Source of the DNA: JAFAXD01 sp035472475 | GTDB lineage: Bacteria; Pseudomonadota; Alphaproteobacteria; Rhizobiales; Xanthobacteraceae | Assembly: GCA_035472475.1 (NCBI GenBank) | Contig: DATIPA010000122.1 | Coordinates: forward strand, 1 to 64,000 | DNA: 64,000 nucleotides | Direction: 5' to 3' | Shown here: piece by piece, positions 33,987 through 43,224 of the stretch | How the letters are laid out: each line of letters starts with the position of its first letter | Position numbering within the stretch: position 1 is the stretch's first letter | The notes under the pieces: model-generated | The model's database searches: none | Told to the model about the DNA's origin: nothing | What the model saw: the letters and a program-made list of their open reading frames with translations, nothing else | Made by a program: the position numbers and the translations under genes

Positions 33987-35399
33987 TCATAAATGCGGCG
34001 CCGGCAGCCGCGGGAGCAGCGACTCGAACGCGAGACCAATCGTTAACAATTCCTGATCGCCGCCTTGCGGCCCGTCGATCGCGATGCCGACCGGAAGCCC
34101 CGCGCGAGTCATGCCGGCGGGCACACTCAGGCCGGGAAGTCCGACGGCGCTGCCCGGCCCGAGATTGCGAATGTAGGTCGGAAGCGTCGGCGCCGGCGTG
34201 CCGTTGAGAATCACTGTTTCGTCTTCGCCGATCTTCGCCGCGGGCAATGGTGTGGTCGGAAACACCATCGCGGCGACGCCCTGCTCCCTGAAGTAGCGGC
34301 GATAGGCATCCTGCAGCGCCGGCCGGTGTTTGATCAGCGCTTCGCGATAGACGGGCTCTGGCACCGCGTCGGCGCCCAGCAGGCCGTCCACCACCTTCTT
34401 GACCGCCGGGCTTTTGACCAGCGCCGCCACGCCAGCAAAGTCGAGCCCGGTTGCGTGCTCGGCAAGATAGCGGTTGAGGTCGGTGGCGAATTCATAAAGC
34501 GCTACCGGAAAGCCCGCCGCCGCGTCGAGCGCGGCCACGTCGTTCATGTCCCCCTCGACCAGCACGACGCCTGCGGCGGCGAGCTGAGCCAGGGTGTCGG
34601 CGAGAATTGTCTCCACCTCGGCATCGAGATTCTCCCAGAAGTAGCCGTGCGGAACGCCGAGGCGCAGGCCTTTCAGGCTGATCGCGGACAAACTCATGGC
34701 GCCCCCGGCGACGATGCCGTCGAGCAGCACGCAGTCGGCAACGCAGCGTGCGAGCGGCGCCGCCGTGTCGCGCGTGTGCGAAATCGGCACGATGCCCTCC
34801 TGCGGCCAGCGCAACGTGGTCGGACGAAATCCGACAACGCCGCTCAGAGAGGCTGGCACCCGCACCGAACCGCCGGTATCGGTGCCGAGACCGGCGGGCG
34901 CGAGCCGAGCCGCGACGGCCGCGCCGGTGCCGCCGCTCGACCCACCGGGGATGCGCGCGCGGTCGTACGGATTGTGCACCGGACCAAATGCAGCGTTGTT
35001 GCTGGTCGGCCCGAACGCGAGCTCCTGCATATTGGCCTTGCCGAGGATGAGCGCGCCGGCGTCGAGCAGGCGCTGCACGACCGCGCCGTTGCGCCGCGGC
35101 CGGTGCCCGGCCAGCGCCGGGGTGCCGGCCGTCGTCGGAAAATCGGCGGTGTCGAAATTGTCTTTGAGCACGAGTGGCACGCCGTGCAGGGCGCCGAGAT
35201 GCTCGCCGCGCCGGCGTCGCTGATCCGCTTCGCGGGCAGCGGCGCGCACGGCATCGGGATCGAGGCTGATGAACGCGTTGAGCGGCGCCGCCCGCGCGCA
35301 GCGATCGAGCAACGCCTCGACAAGTGCTTGCGCCGACACGTCCCCGGCGCGGATCGCGGCGGCTGCCTCTGCGGCCCCGAGCTCAGTGAGTGCAACCAT
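33987..35399 (-). CDS. amidase-signature hydrolase, indoleacetamide hydrolase-like
   Basis: A 470-residue amidase-signature enzyme with the Ser-cis-Ser-Lys triad Lys79 (PLVLKDN), Ser154 (PGGSSGG) and Ser178 (TDTGGSVR). The opening MVALTELGAAEAAAAIRAGDVSA and the core SNNAAFGPVHNPYDRARIPGG closely follow bacterial indoleacetamide hydrolases, which turn indole-3-acetamide into the auxin IAA. No tryptophan monooxygenase or nitrile hydratase gene is nearby, so the substrate could be another small amide. It diverges from the MBL hydrolase gene. Confidence 0.8.
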   Translation of the reverse strand: MVALTELGAAEAAAAIRAGDVSAQALVEALLDRCARAAPLNAFISLDPDAVRAAAREADQRRRRGEHLGALHGVPLVLKDNFDTADFPTTAGTPALAGHRPRRNGAVVQRLLDAGALILGKANMQELAFGPTSNNAAFGPVHNPYDRARIPGGSSGGTGAAVAARLAPAGLGTDTGGSVRVPASLSGVVGFRPTTLRWPQEGIVPISHTRDTAAPLARCVADCVLLDGIVAGGAMSLSAISLKGLRLGVPHGYFWENLDAEVETILADTLAQLAAAGVVLVEGDMNDVAALDAAAGFPVALYEFATDLNRYLAEHATGLDFAGVAALVKSPAVKKVVDGLLGADAVPEPVYREALIKHRPALQDAYRRYFREQGVAAMVFPTTPLPAAKIGEDETVILNGTPAPTLPTYIRNLGPGSAVGLPGLSVPAGMTRAGLPVGIAIDGPQGGDQELLTIGLAFESLLPRLPAPHL

Positions 35400-35523
35400 C
35401 GCGCGGATCGGCGATTTTCATGCGGGGATTCCGGCCGTTGGTTCCGTATAGTGCCTGCGAGGCCGGCATTTGGGAATTGGAATCCGTCAAATCGCGTTCG
35501 ATGGAATCGGGAGGTAATCGACA

Positions 35524-36396
35524 ATGAGCACCAGGTTCTCCCGCGGCGATATTGTGATCAACCGGATCGTCGAGCTCGAGGTCCCGTTCGCCGCCGCGCT
35601 GACGTTTCTGCCAGGCTTGCAGCCCGAGGTGCTGGCGGAACATCGATCCTGGCTGGTCCCGACCGCGCTCACCACGGACGGACAGCTGATCTTTTGCTTT
35701 CAGTCCTACGTCGTACGCACCCCGCACCACACCATCCTGATCGACAGCTGCGTCGGCAATCACAAGAACCGGACGGCATTTCCGGCCATGCACATGAAAA
35801 ACGACGAAATCTACATGCGGGCCATGGCGTCCGCCGGCCTCGCGGTCGGCGACATTGACTTCGTGCTGTGCACCCACTTGCACTTCGATCACGTTGGCTG
35901 GAATACGCGGCTCGCCGATGGGCGATGGGTGCCGACGTTTCCGAACGCGCGCTATCTGTTCGCGCAGCGGGAGTACGCTCACTGGCTCGAACAGCACGCC
36001 AAGAGCCCGGTCGCCTGCATCGCTGACAGCGTCCTGCCGATCGTCGAGGCGAAGCGGGCTGAGCTCGTCCGCAGCGATCACGCGCTCGATGACCATGTGC
36101 GCCTGCTCCCGACCCCGGGCCATACGCCCAATCATTTCTCGGTCTGCCTCGGCCGCGGCCGGGACGAGGCGATCATTACCGGCGACGTCCTTCACTCCCC
36201 GATCCAGGCTCGCTATCCGGAAATATCCATGCGCGCCGATACCGATCCCAAGCAGGCCGCCGTGACCCGGCGCGGTTTACTCGAACGGTGTTGCGACACG
36301 GATACCCTGTGCTGCACGGCGCATTTTCCTTCGCCCTCGGCCAGCCGGATCAGCCAGTGGGGCGACGGCTTCCGGTGTGAACCCGTAGCCGAGTAG
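35524..36396 (+). CDS. MBL-fold metallo-hydrolase
   Basis: A 290-residue metallo-beta-lactamase-fold enzyme. The zinc motif is H118-x-H120-x-D122-H123 (CTHLHFDHVGW), and further ligands are in PTPGHTPNH and ITGDVLH. It belongs to the lactonase-like branch. GGGAGG lies eight bases before the ATG. The chemistry, probably hydrolysis of a lactone or ester, is not determined by sequence. It stands alone, divergent from the amidase. Confidence 0.85.
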   Translation: MSTRFSRGDIVINRIVELEVPFAAALTFLPGLQPEVLAEHRSWLVPTALTTDGQLIFCFQSYVVRTPHHTILIDSCVGNHKNRTAFPAMHMKNDEIYMRAMASAGLAVGDIDFVLCTHLHFDHVGWNTRLADGRWVPTFPNARYLFAQREYAHWLEQHAKSPVACIADSVLPIVEAKRAELVRSDHALDDHVRLLPTPGHTPNHFSVCLGRGRDEAIITGDVLHSPIQARYPEISMRADTDPKQAAVTRRGLLERCCDTDTLCCTAHFPSPSASRISQWGDGFRCEPVAE

Positions 36397-36521
36397 CGGC
36401 GCTCGCATGCTTCATCGCCGCGAAATCGTGCTCACGCAGTGCGGACGCGAGCTCGTGGATTCCGCCGTGATCCCTCCACGTAATCGTAGAGCGTTGTGGG
36501 TTGCCATGATGGGAGGCGAAC

Positions 36522-36725
36522 ATGACGCTCAAGATTGGAGACATCGTTGAGTTGAAATCAGGCGGCCCGCCCATGACCGTGACTAGCGTCGGCACCGATT
36601 TCGGCAAGCCGACCGTGTGGTGCGCCTGGTTCGAAGGGACGATGCAACGTAACGACCATTTTCCGATCGATGCCGTAAAGACTTGCGCGGAGCCCGGTCG
36701 GATGCCTTCGGCCCTCCCGCCGTGA
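36522..36725 (+). CDS. DUF2158 (YodC-like) small protein
   Basis: A 67-residue protein. KIGDIVELKSGGPPMTV and VWCAWFEG are the DUF2158 core, a small SH3-like domain of unknown role. GGGAGG precedes the ATG by five bases. The last 15 residues are not conserved in the family as I know it. Confidence 0.85.
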   Translation: MTLKIGDIVELKSGGPPMTVTSVGTDFGKPTVWCAWFEGTMQRNDHFPIDAVKTCAEPGRMPSALPP

Positions 36726-36849
36726 CGGCGGATCCGGCTCTCAAACGATCCGCCGGCGGACCGGCGGACGCAGGCGCTGCGCGCGGCAGGGCCTCGACTT
36801 CCAACACAAAACGCGATGGAATCCCCGATCTTCGCAAGGGGAGGAAACG

Positions 36850-37027
36850 ATGATCACGTCAATAATTGTGTGGCTGATCATAGGGGCGATCGCGCGCGCT
36901 CATTGCCGGATGGCTCCTGCCCGCCGTCGGCTTTGTGCTCATCGGGGGCATCGGCGCTGCGATCATCAACGCCATTATCGGGGCGGTGATCCTGTTGCTG
37001 ATCGTCGGTCTGTTCAAGCGCGCCTAG
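36850..37027 (+). pseudogene. GlsB/YeaQ/YmgE-type small membrane protein, frameshifted
   Basis: AAGGGGAGGAAACG precedes ATG 36850. The frame reads MITSIIVWLIIGAIARA and then breaks. One base-shift later, the rest (LIAGWLLPAVGFVLIGG, AAIINAIIGAVILLL, IVGLFKRA) continues to TAG 37025-37027. Together they make a 59-residue transglycosylase-associated-type membrane protein. The break falls in a GC dinucleotide run near 36890-36898; adding one GC unit restores the frame. This may be slippage in the genome, a phase-variable tract, or a sequencing error. Confidence 0.6.
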
Positions 37028-37139
37028 ATCGCGCGATCTGATCGCGCGACCGGCATGTCTTCGTGAACTCGCGGGCCACCGCGGCCGCGCGGGCGAGGTT
37101 CACTTGTTGTTCAAGGCACGGATCCGTGTGGAGTAAGTG

Positions 37140-39782
37140 ATGGATTCAGCGACAGGCGCCAGCGTCTATCTCAAGGACTACACCGTTCCGGAGTTTCTGA
37201 TCCCCGAGGTCGAGTTCGACATTTCCCTGTTCGAAGACGATGCCGTCGTGCGCGCCAAGCTCGCCGTTGAGCGAAACAGCGCGGCAGCGAGGCCTGATGC
37301 GCCGCTGCGGCTCGATCTCGATGAACTGAGCGTCGAAGCGGTCGCCCTCAATGGGACCGCGCTGACCCCTGACCGCTACACCGCCGACGGCCGTCACCTC
37401 ACGATCGCGAACGTGCCGGATCGCTTCGAGCTCGTGACCACGTCGCGGATCTATCCCAGGAAGAACACCAAGCTGATGGGGATTTATACGTCGCACACCG
37501 GCTTCTTCAGTCTATGCGAGGCGGAGGGCTTCCGGCGCATCACGCCGTTCCTGGACCGCCCGGACGTGATGGCGCGCTATACGGTCACCCTGCACGCCGA
37601 CCGCAGCCGTTATCCGGTCTTGCTGGCGAACGGCAACCTGATGGCCGAGGGCGACGAGGCCGAGGGACGTCACTGGGCCACCTGGCGGGACCCGTTTCCG
37701 AAACCGTCCTACCTGTTCGCCGTGGTCGCCGCCCGCCTCGACCGGTCGACCGACGCCTTCTTCACCCGTTCCGGCCGAAAGGTTCTGCTGCAGTTCTTTG
37801 TGGAGCCCGGCAAGCTCGACCAGGGCGCTTTTGCACTTCAAGCCCTGAAGAAGGCGATGAAATGGGATGAGGACACCTACGGATTGGAGGTCGACCTCGA
37901 TCAGTACAACGTGGTGGCGGTCGGCGACTTCAACGCCGGCGCGATGGAGAACAAAGGGCTCAACATTTTCAACACCAAGCTGGTGCTGGCGCGGCCCGAC
38001 ATCTCCACCGACTTCGACTTCAGCTTCATCGACCGCACAGTCGCACACGAGTATTTCCATAACTGGACGGGCAACCGCGTTACGTGCCGCGACTGGTTTC
38101 AGTTATCGCTCAAGGAAGGGCTGACTGTTTTTCGCGAGGAGCAATACGCCGGCGACATGTATTCAGGGCCGGTGGCGCGCATTCAGAAGGTCCGTCAGCT
38201 GCGCGCCTCGCAGTTTCCGGAAGACGCCGGGCCGATGGCGCATCCAGTGCGGCCGTCGTCGTACCAGCAGATCAGCAACTTCTACACCTCAACTGTCTAC
38301 GGCAAGGGCGCCGAAGTGGTGCGCATGATGCACACCCTGGTCGGGCCGGAGAATTTCCGCAAGGCGATCGACCTGTATTTTGCGCGTCACGATGGCCATG
38401 CGGTCACGACCGACGATCTCGTGCAGGCCATGCAGGATGCGGGCGCGGTGGACCTGACGCAGTTCAAGCGCTGGTATGAGCAGTCGGGGACGCCGCGCCT
38501 CGACGTGCGCGACCGCTACGATCCCGCGGCGCGTATCTACGAACTGTCCGTGACCCAGAGCTGTCCGCCGACACCCGGGCAACCGGCGAAGTTGCCATTC
38601 CATTTGCCGTTGACGGTCGGGTTGCTGGATGCGGACGGCCGCGACATCCCATTGCAGCTCGAAGGTGAGCCTACGCCGCGCGGAACAAGTCGGGTTCTGT
38701 CGCTGACGCAGCAGGAAACCGTGTTCCGGTTCGTGAATGTGCCGGCGCAGCCGATGCCCTCCCTGGGGCGCAATTTCTCCGCCCCGGTGATCATCAACTA
38801 TGCCTACAGCGACGACGCGCTGCAGCACCTGCTGAGCTTCGACAGCGATCCGGTCAACCGCTGGGAGGCCGGTCAGCGCCTGACGCTGAAGCTGCTGCTG
38901 CAGGGCATTGCTGACTATCAGAACGGGCGGGAGCTGCGCTTCCCCGACTTTCTGGCAGACGCTTTCGGACACGTTCTGTCGGATGGGCTCAAGGAGCCGG
39001 CCTTTGCGGCCGAAGCGCTGGCGCTGCCGCTTGAAGTCTACATCGCCGAACAGTTGCCGGTGATCGACCCGGGCGCGGTCCATCACGTGCGCCTCGCCAT
39101 GCGCCGCTTCCTGGCGCAACGGCTCAAGCCTGCGCTGCAAAAAACCTACGACGCCTGCGTGGTCACCGGGAGCTATAGTCCCGATGCCGCATCGGCGGCC
39201 CGGCGGGCGCTGCGGAATCTCAGTCTCGCCTACCAGATGGAGCTCGACGAGCTCGAGGTTCGCAAGCTGTGCGTCAAGCAGCTGCGCGAGGCGGACAACA
39301 TGACCGACGCGCTGGCGGCGCTGACCGCGCTCGCGAACAGCGACTGTCCGGAACGCAAGCCCGCGCTCGATGAATTCTACACCAGATGGAAGGAGGAACC
39401 GCTGGTGGTGGACAAATGGCTTGCCGCCGAAGCCTTATCCCGGCTCCCCGGCACCGTGACGCGTGTGCAAGAGCTGACGTCGCATCCGGCGTTCACACTG
39501 GAGAATCCCAACAAGGTCTATGCGCTGATCGGCAGCTTCGGCGGCAATCAGGTCAATTTCCATGCGGCGGATGGTGCCGGATATGACTTCATGCGCCAAC
39601 AGATCCTCGCCCTCGACCCGGTCAACCCGCAGGTGGCATCGCGGATGGCGCGCCACTTCGAGCGCTGGAAGCGGTTCGAGCCGAAACGCCGCGATCTGAT
39701 GAAAGCGGCACTGGAGCAGGTGGCCGGGGTTCGCGGACTCTCAAAGGAGACCGCCGAAGTGGTCAGCAAGGCGCTCGCCTGA
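37140..39782 (+). CDS. pepN: aminopeptidase N (M1 family)
   Basis: An 880-residue zinc metallopeptidase that removes N-terminal residues from peptides in the cytosol. The substrate-anchoring GAMEN spans 267-271, and the zinc site is His303-Glu304-x2-His307 with Glu326 at the expected spacing (HEYFHNWTGNR...KEG). The length fits bacterial PepN (about 870). I used ATG 37140 rather than the GTG one codon earlier, as GGAG lies just upstream. It is followed by a minus-strand sRNA candidate whose terminator faces the stop codon. Confidence 0.96.
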   Translation: MDSATGASVYLKDYTVPEFLIPEVEFDISLFEDDAVVRAKLAVERNSAAARPDAPLRLDLDELSVEAVALNGTALTPDRYTADGRHLTIANVPDRFELVTTSRIYPRKNTKLMGIYTSHTGFFSLCEAEGFRRITPFLDRPDVMARYTVTLHADRSRYPVLLANGNLMAEGDEAEGRHWATWRDPFPKPSYLFAVVAARLDRSTDAFFTRSGRKVLLQFFVEPGKLDQGAFALQALKKAMKWDEDTYGLEVDLDQYNVVAVGDFNAGAMENKGLNIFNTKLVLARPDISTDFDFSFIDRTVAHEYFHNWTGNRVTCRDWFQLSLKEGLTVFREEQYAGDMYSGPVARIQKVRQLRASQFPEDAGPMAHPVRPSSYQQISNFYTSTVYGKGAEVVRMMHTLVGPENFRKAIDLYFARHDGHAVTTDDLVQAMQDAGAVDLTQFKRWYEQSGTPRLDVRDRYDPAARIYELSVTQSCPPTPGQPAKLPFHLPLTVGLLDADGRDIPLQLEGEPTPRGTSRVLSLTQQETVFRFVNVPAQPMPSLGRNFSAPVIINYAYSDDALQHLLSFDSDPVNRWEAGQRLTLKLLLQGIADYQNGRELRFPDFLADAFGHVLSDGLKEPAFAAEALALPLEVYIAEQLPVIDPGAVHHVRLAMRRFLAQRLKPALQKTYDACVVTGSYSPDAASAARRALRNLSLAYQMELDELEVRKLCVKQLREADNMTDALAALTALANSDCPERKPALDEFYTRWKEEPLVVDKWLAAEALSRLPGTVTRVQELTSHPAFTLENPNKVYALIGSFGGNQVNFHAADGAGYDFMRQQILALDPVNPQVASRMARHFERWKRFEPKRRDLMKAALEQVAGVRGLSKETAEVVSKALA

Positions 39783-39790
39783 CTGCGCAG

Positions 39791-39835
39791 AAAAAACTCC
39801 GGCCCACCGGGCCGGAGCGAAGAAGTCTGATGTGG
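39791..39835 (-). ncRNA. candidate small RNA, copy 1 of a two-copy family
   Basis: On the minus strand a -10 box TATAGT (39846-39841) lies in GCGTATAGTGG. The transcript would begin near 39835 with CACATCAGACTTCTT (39834-39820) and end in a perfect nine-base stem (GGGCCGGAG/CTCCGGCCC arms at 39809-39817 and 39797-39805) plus TTTTTT. A second copy at 42808-42851 keeps the core and promoter, while both stem arms change together. That covariation argues for RNA structure. A simple convergent terminator is the alternative. Confidence 0.5.
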
Positions 39836-40041
39836 GTCCCACTATACGCGTCGGAAAAACCGCTGTGCCTCCAGTCAGAGTACGATGCCGGACAGTGCTT
39901 GATATCGCGGCAACGTGCCGACGGGAGCAAGCCACGCCGCCACGACCGAGGGGCTGCGCCTATTCGGCCCGTCTGGACTCGGCTAGGAACACCAGCTGCT
40001 GGTATCAGCGTGGGTTGCAACGGGGCTGGGATCAAAAGAGC

Positions 40042-40887
40042 ATGACCATTCGGATCAACGCCGCCCTGCGTCATAGGGCGACCGCGCTGACCGCGCGTTT
40101 GCTCGCGGCATGTACCTGTGCGCTTCTGCTCGCCGCACCCACGCGCGCCGCGCAATGCGGCGGCGCCTTCGGCAGCTTCATGGCGGCCATGGCGCAAGAG
40201 GCGCAGGCGGCGGGTGTTTCACGCGCCACAATCGATAGTGCGTTCGCCGGCGTTGCGCCCGATGGGGCGGTGCTTGCGTTTGACCGGCGCCAGCGCGGTA
40301 CGTTTCGCAAGAGCTTCGAGGAATACGCGGCGACGCGCGTCACCGCGGGCCGGATCAAAACCGGCCGCGCACTGCTGGCGCGGCATGCGGCGCTGCTCGG
40401 GCGCATCGAGCGGCAGTTCGGCGTGCCTGCGCGCGTGATCGTGGCGATCTGGGGGCTCGAGTCCGATTTCGGCACCGGCGACATGGGCCGACTGCCGGTG
40501 ATCCGCGTGGTCGCCACACTGGCGCACGATTGCCGTCGCACCGACCTGTTCCAGCACGAGCTGATCGCTGCGTTGCAGATTCTCAACCGCGGCGATCTTC
40601 CGCTGCGCGACCTAATCGGCGCCTATGCGGGCGAGATCGGCCAGACCCAGTTCCTGCCGTCGTCCTACATCAAGTACGGCGTCGACTACGACGGCAACGG
40701 CCATGTCGATCTGCGGCACAGCGTACCCGACGTGTTGGCCTCGACCGCTAATCTTCTCAAGACCAACGGTTGGCACGCCGGCGCGCCGTTCGGGGAGGGC
40801 ACGGCCAATTTCGAGGTCATGCGCGAGTGGAACCGCGCGCTGGTCTATCGCAAGACCATCGCCTATTTCGCCGATCGACTGCAGTGA
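40042..40887 (+). CDS. lytic murein transglycosylase, MltB-like
   Basis: A 281-residue enzyme that cuts peptidoglycan glycan strands with formation of 1,6-anhydromuramic acid. The leader TALTARLLAACTCALLLAAP, with TRAAQCGG near the cleavage site, exports it; there is no clear lipobox. The catalytic glutamate is in IWGLESDFGT, and AGEIGQTQFLPSSY, DYDGNGHVDLRHSVPD and ANLLKTNGW follow as in the SLT_2/MltB family. I used the ATG at 40042; the reading frame extends 70 codons upstream with unrelated composition. Confidence 0.9.
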   Translation: MTIRINAALRHRATALTARLLAACTCALLLAAPTRAAQCGGAFGSFMAAMAQEAQAAGVSRATIDSAFAGVAPDGAVLAFDRRQRGTFRKSFEEYAATRVTAGRIKTGRALLARHAALLGRIERQFGVPARVIVAIWGLESDFGTGDMGRLPVIRVVATLAHDCRRTDLFQHELIAALQILNRGDLPLRDLIGAYAGEIGQTQFLPSSYIKYGVDYDGNGHVDLRHSVPDVLASTANLLKTNGWHAGAPFGEGTANFEVMREWNRALVYRKTIAYFADRLQ

Positions 40888-40940
40888 TGTCGGTCGCGCT
40901 GACGGGGGGAGCAACCGGTACGCGATGCGCGCCGGCCCGC

Positions 40941-41414
40941 TCAGCCTCGTCGCAGCGGCATCGGGCCCAAGCGCGAAGATCGCCGGGAGGAGTGATGATG
41001 CGCGATCAGCCAGTCATTGCCGCGCTTCACAAGTATCATCGTGAAACCGGCCAGTGATTTCGCGGGCCGGCCATTGCGAAGCGCGCTGAACGTATAGAAC
41101 CCGGTCACGTAAGCAACATCGTCACCGAGCATGATGACCTTGCGGTTGTCGATCGCGACCGAATCTCCACTCTTTGCCAGGCGGGCGAAATAGCTCCTGA
41201 TGGCGTCGCTTCCTTCCTTCAGGGTGAGACCCGCGGTGCCGACCAGAATGGCGTCCGGTGCGTACAGATTGACCAACACGTCGACGTTGTTGGAGTTGAA
41301 TGCGCTTCCCCAGCGATCAACGACCGCACTGATGTCCTCGGCAGGACCCGCCAATGCCGCTACCGGCGCTATCGCCAGCACAAGAACAACGAGAAGCCAC
41401 AGGGCCTTGCGCAT
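40941..41414 (-). CDS. exported SnoaL-like / NTF2-fold protein
   Basis: A 157-residue protein. A signal peptide (MRKALWLLVVLVLAIAPVAALA) is followed by an NTF2-like domain of the DUF4440/SgcJ type: ISAVVDRWGSAFNSNNVDVLVNLYAPDAILVG, DAIRSYFARLAK, AYVTGFYTFS and FTMILVKRGNDWLIAHHHSS. This fold binds small molecules or catalyses isomerisation or hydration; the ligand is unknown. I chose the internal ATG at 41414 because the signal peptide starts there. Confidence 0.8.
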   Translation of the reverse strand: MRKALWLLVVLVLAIAPVAALAGPAEDISAVVDRWGSAFNSNNVDVLVNLYAPDAILVGTAGLTLKEGSDAIRSYFARLAKSGDSVAIDNRKVIMLGDDVAYVTGFYTFSALRNGRPAKSLAGFTMILVKRGNDWLIAHHHSSRRSSRLGPMPLRRG

Positions 41415-41575
41415 CGCGGACCAACCGCCAGCCCAACTCCAAGTTTGACGCGACGCAGCAAGTCCGCTCAGAACCTGAAAGAAAAAGGCGAGCGACGGTT
41501 GCCACGTCGCTCGCCCCCTCATCGTGCTGGTCAGAAATAGAGACGCGCTCGCTTCTGACAGAAACGAATCCGGCC

Positions 41576-41920
41576 TCAGTAATCCACGTCGAAATTGCTC
41601 TGGAAGTGCGAGGACGCCTTCTCGTTAGCAGAATCCTCCATCATGTAGAGCTTGCCATTCTGCTTGTAGATGACCGCGCCGGGCTTGATCTCGCGGGCGC
41701 CTTTTTTCATGGCGGCTTCGTGCTGAGCAGCGCTTACCTTGACTTTCGACTTGTGAAGCCGCTGGGCCTTGGGGCCGATCATGACGGCCTCGCCTTCGCC
41801 GATGGTCGCCGCTTCCGAGGACTTGGCGTTGCCCTTGCCGGTTTGCGCGATGGCCGCGGTGGACAACGCAATCACCAGACTGCTGCCCGCCGCCAGTAGC
41901 ACTCTTTTGGAAATCGTCAT
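41576..41920 (-). CDS. small exported basic protein, unknown
   Basis: A 114-residue protein with a signal peptide (MTISKRVLLAAGSSLVIALSTAAIA), then GKGNAKSSEAATIGEGEAVMIGPKAQR and a Lys-rich region, ending ASSHFQSNFDVDY. AGAGGAGGAG lies five bases before the ATG, so the internal start is well supported. The segment PGAVIYKQNGKLYMMED resembles a small beta-strand pair. No known function. Confidence 0.68.
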   Translation of the reverse strand: MTISKRVLLAAGSSLVIALSTAAIAQTGKGNAKSSEAATIGEGEAVMIGPKAQRLHKSKVKVSAAQHEAAMKKGAREIKPGAVIYKQNGKLYMMEDSANEKASSHFQSNFDVDY

Positions 41921-42430
41921 GGCACTCCTCCTCTTTTGACTTGCGCTTGCCGCCGTCGCGTACCGCTGGCGGATGGGGTCCAACAGATGGCCATAAAACG
42001 TACCACGATACAAGAAGCTGGATGGGGAAAACGGCGCAACCGTTCCCCACGCCGGATGTCCGAGGGCCGGGGGGAGGCCGTCCCCCCGGCGCTGAAAGGC
42101 CGCGCCTTCCTTGACCCAGTCGGTTTCCCGAACACGCGCGAAGGAGAAAGGCTTTCCGTTGTTGGATAGGCCTTCGTTATCCGCAGAGAAGTGCGCGCTA
42201 AGTGCGACCTTAGAATCCTAACCCAACGGTTTGCACCTGTCTTGCTGCTCCGGCGCCGCGTGATTGGGTACGATACCGTGCGATTGGCAGTTGCCCCCGA
42301 AAAAGCCTGATGAAATAGAGCATTTCACGCGGCCGCCGTCGAACGTCCTGCGTTCCTGATGGACCGCGCGCTCGCTAATCGACGAAGCGCCCTGAAGGAT
42401 GCGTTTGGGCGACAGAATTGGAGACGTGCC
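41921..42430. other. 510-bp intergenic stretch with a GC-rich hairpin
   Basis: It contains GCCGGGGGGA-N5-TCCCCCCGGC (42066-42090), a ten-base perfect inverted repeat with no T run on either side. A 77-codon plus-strand frame (41936-42169) spans it but has shadow-like Arg/Gly-rich composition. From 42170 to 42330 the DNA is less GC-rich and may hold the promoter for the small membrane gene. Confidence 0.4.
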
Positions 42431-42694
42431 ATGAAGGCTCTGCTTGTGTTCGCCGCGTTTGTCATTGCCACCACGGCCGCCGCCGTTCTGATCGGCTCAT
42501 ATATCGAACGGCAGACATCCGCCCAGATCGGCACCGTCGTGATGCTGGTCTTGTTTTTCGGTGGCATTGTCGTTTCGTGGATAGGCACCGTTTTTGCGAT
42601 GGATGGATCACTCAACAACTTTTGCGCCGAACGGGAGCAGATCGAAGCCGAAAAGAAAGGCCGGCAATATATGGCGGCCAACACGAGAGGCTGA
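42431..42694 (+). CDS. small two-helix membrane protein, unknown
   Basis: An 87-residue protein with two hydrophobic helices (residues 3-23 and about 37-59) and a charged C-terminal tail rich in Glu and Lys (CAEREQIEAEKKGRQYM). The helix-loop-helix layout places both ends on one side of the membrane. I used the ATG at 42431; the 24 preceding codons carry no ribosome-binding site and have ordinary shadow composition. No family recognised. Confidence 0.5.
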   Translation: MKALLVFAAFVIATTAAAVLIGSYIERQTSAQIGTVVMLVLFFGGIVVSWIGTVFAMDGSLNNFCAEREQIEAEKKGRQYMAANTRG

Positions 42695-43050
42695 GAGCTG
42701 CGCTTGCGGCGCAATTGGGATCGTGTTCTCGGGTGTGGCCATCCCGTTGTGTCGGCGAAGCCCGCGACCGCTAGCTTATCGATAAAATGACCAATCGATT
42801 GACGTCGAAAAAAGCCCCGACCGACGGGTCGGGGCCAAGAAGTCTGATGTGCCGCCACTATACGCATTCGCGCGGTGCCGGCAAATCCGGATTGGGTACT
42901 GTTACGAGAAAAACGGAAAAACGGCCGGAGCTTGCAGGAGCCGGCGCGGTCGGACGTCACTCTCGTAGATACCTGATGTTCACTCGCGGGATGCGCGCAA
43001 CGATTTTTGCCCCGGGCATCGCTTGAGTTGATAGATCGACGGATTTTGAA
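42695..43050. other. intergenic stretch holding sRNA copy 2, no protein gene seen
   Basis: About 355 bp between the small membrane gene and tRNA-Val. Apart from the sRNA candidate and its promoter at 42857-42884, I see no coding frame with plausible composition. Confidence 0.45.
42808..42851 (-). ncRNA. candidate small RNA, copy 2
   Basis: Same layout as the copy at 39.8 kb. The minus-strand -10 TATAGT (42862-42857) is preceded by TTGCCG 16 bases upstream. The core CACATCAGACTTCTT (42851-42837) is identical. The terminator stem GGTCGGGGC/GCCCCGACC (42827-42835 with 42814-42822) is followed by TTTTTT. The stem differs in sequence from copy 1 but is fully paired. Confidence 0.5.
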
Positions 43051-43125
43051 TGGTGGGCGCTGTAGGGATTGAACCTACGACCTCTCCCGTGTGAAGGGAA
43101 CGCTCTCCCGCTGAGCTAAGCGCCC
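43051..43125 (-). tRNA. tRNA-Val (anticodon CAC), CCA encoded
   Basis: The minus strand folds as a complete cloverleaf: a seven-pair acceptor (GGGCGCT with AGCGCCC), D-arm AGCTCAGCGGGAGAGC, anticodon stem TTCCC/GGGAG with loop TTCACAC giving anticodon CAC, and T-arm GTAGGTTCAATCCCTAC. A genome-encoded CCA follows at 43053-43051. Confidence 0.97.
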
Positions 43126-43224
43126 GACCTGATCGGGTCTTTCTTAGGGCGCACCGCCTCGCTGTCAAGCGAGCCGCACCAGCCGCACACGCGATGTGAT
43201 GCCCCGGCCGTCGCCGGATAAGCG

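Noticed and set aside
34065..35858. A 597-codon plus-strand frame antisense to the amidase
   Set aside because: The minus-strand amidase has an intact catalytic triad over the same bases. Long antisense frames are expected in GC-rich DNA with this codon bias.
41936..42169. A 77-codon plus-strand frame across the GC-rich hairpin
   Set aside because: No family, no ribosome-binding site, and shadow-like composition. The perfect ten-base palindrome better explains the local pattern.
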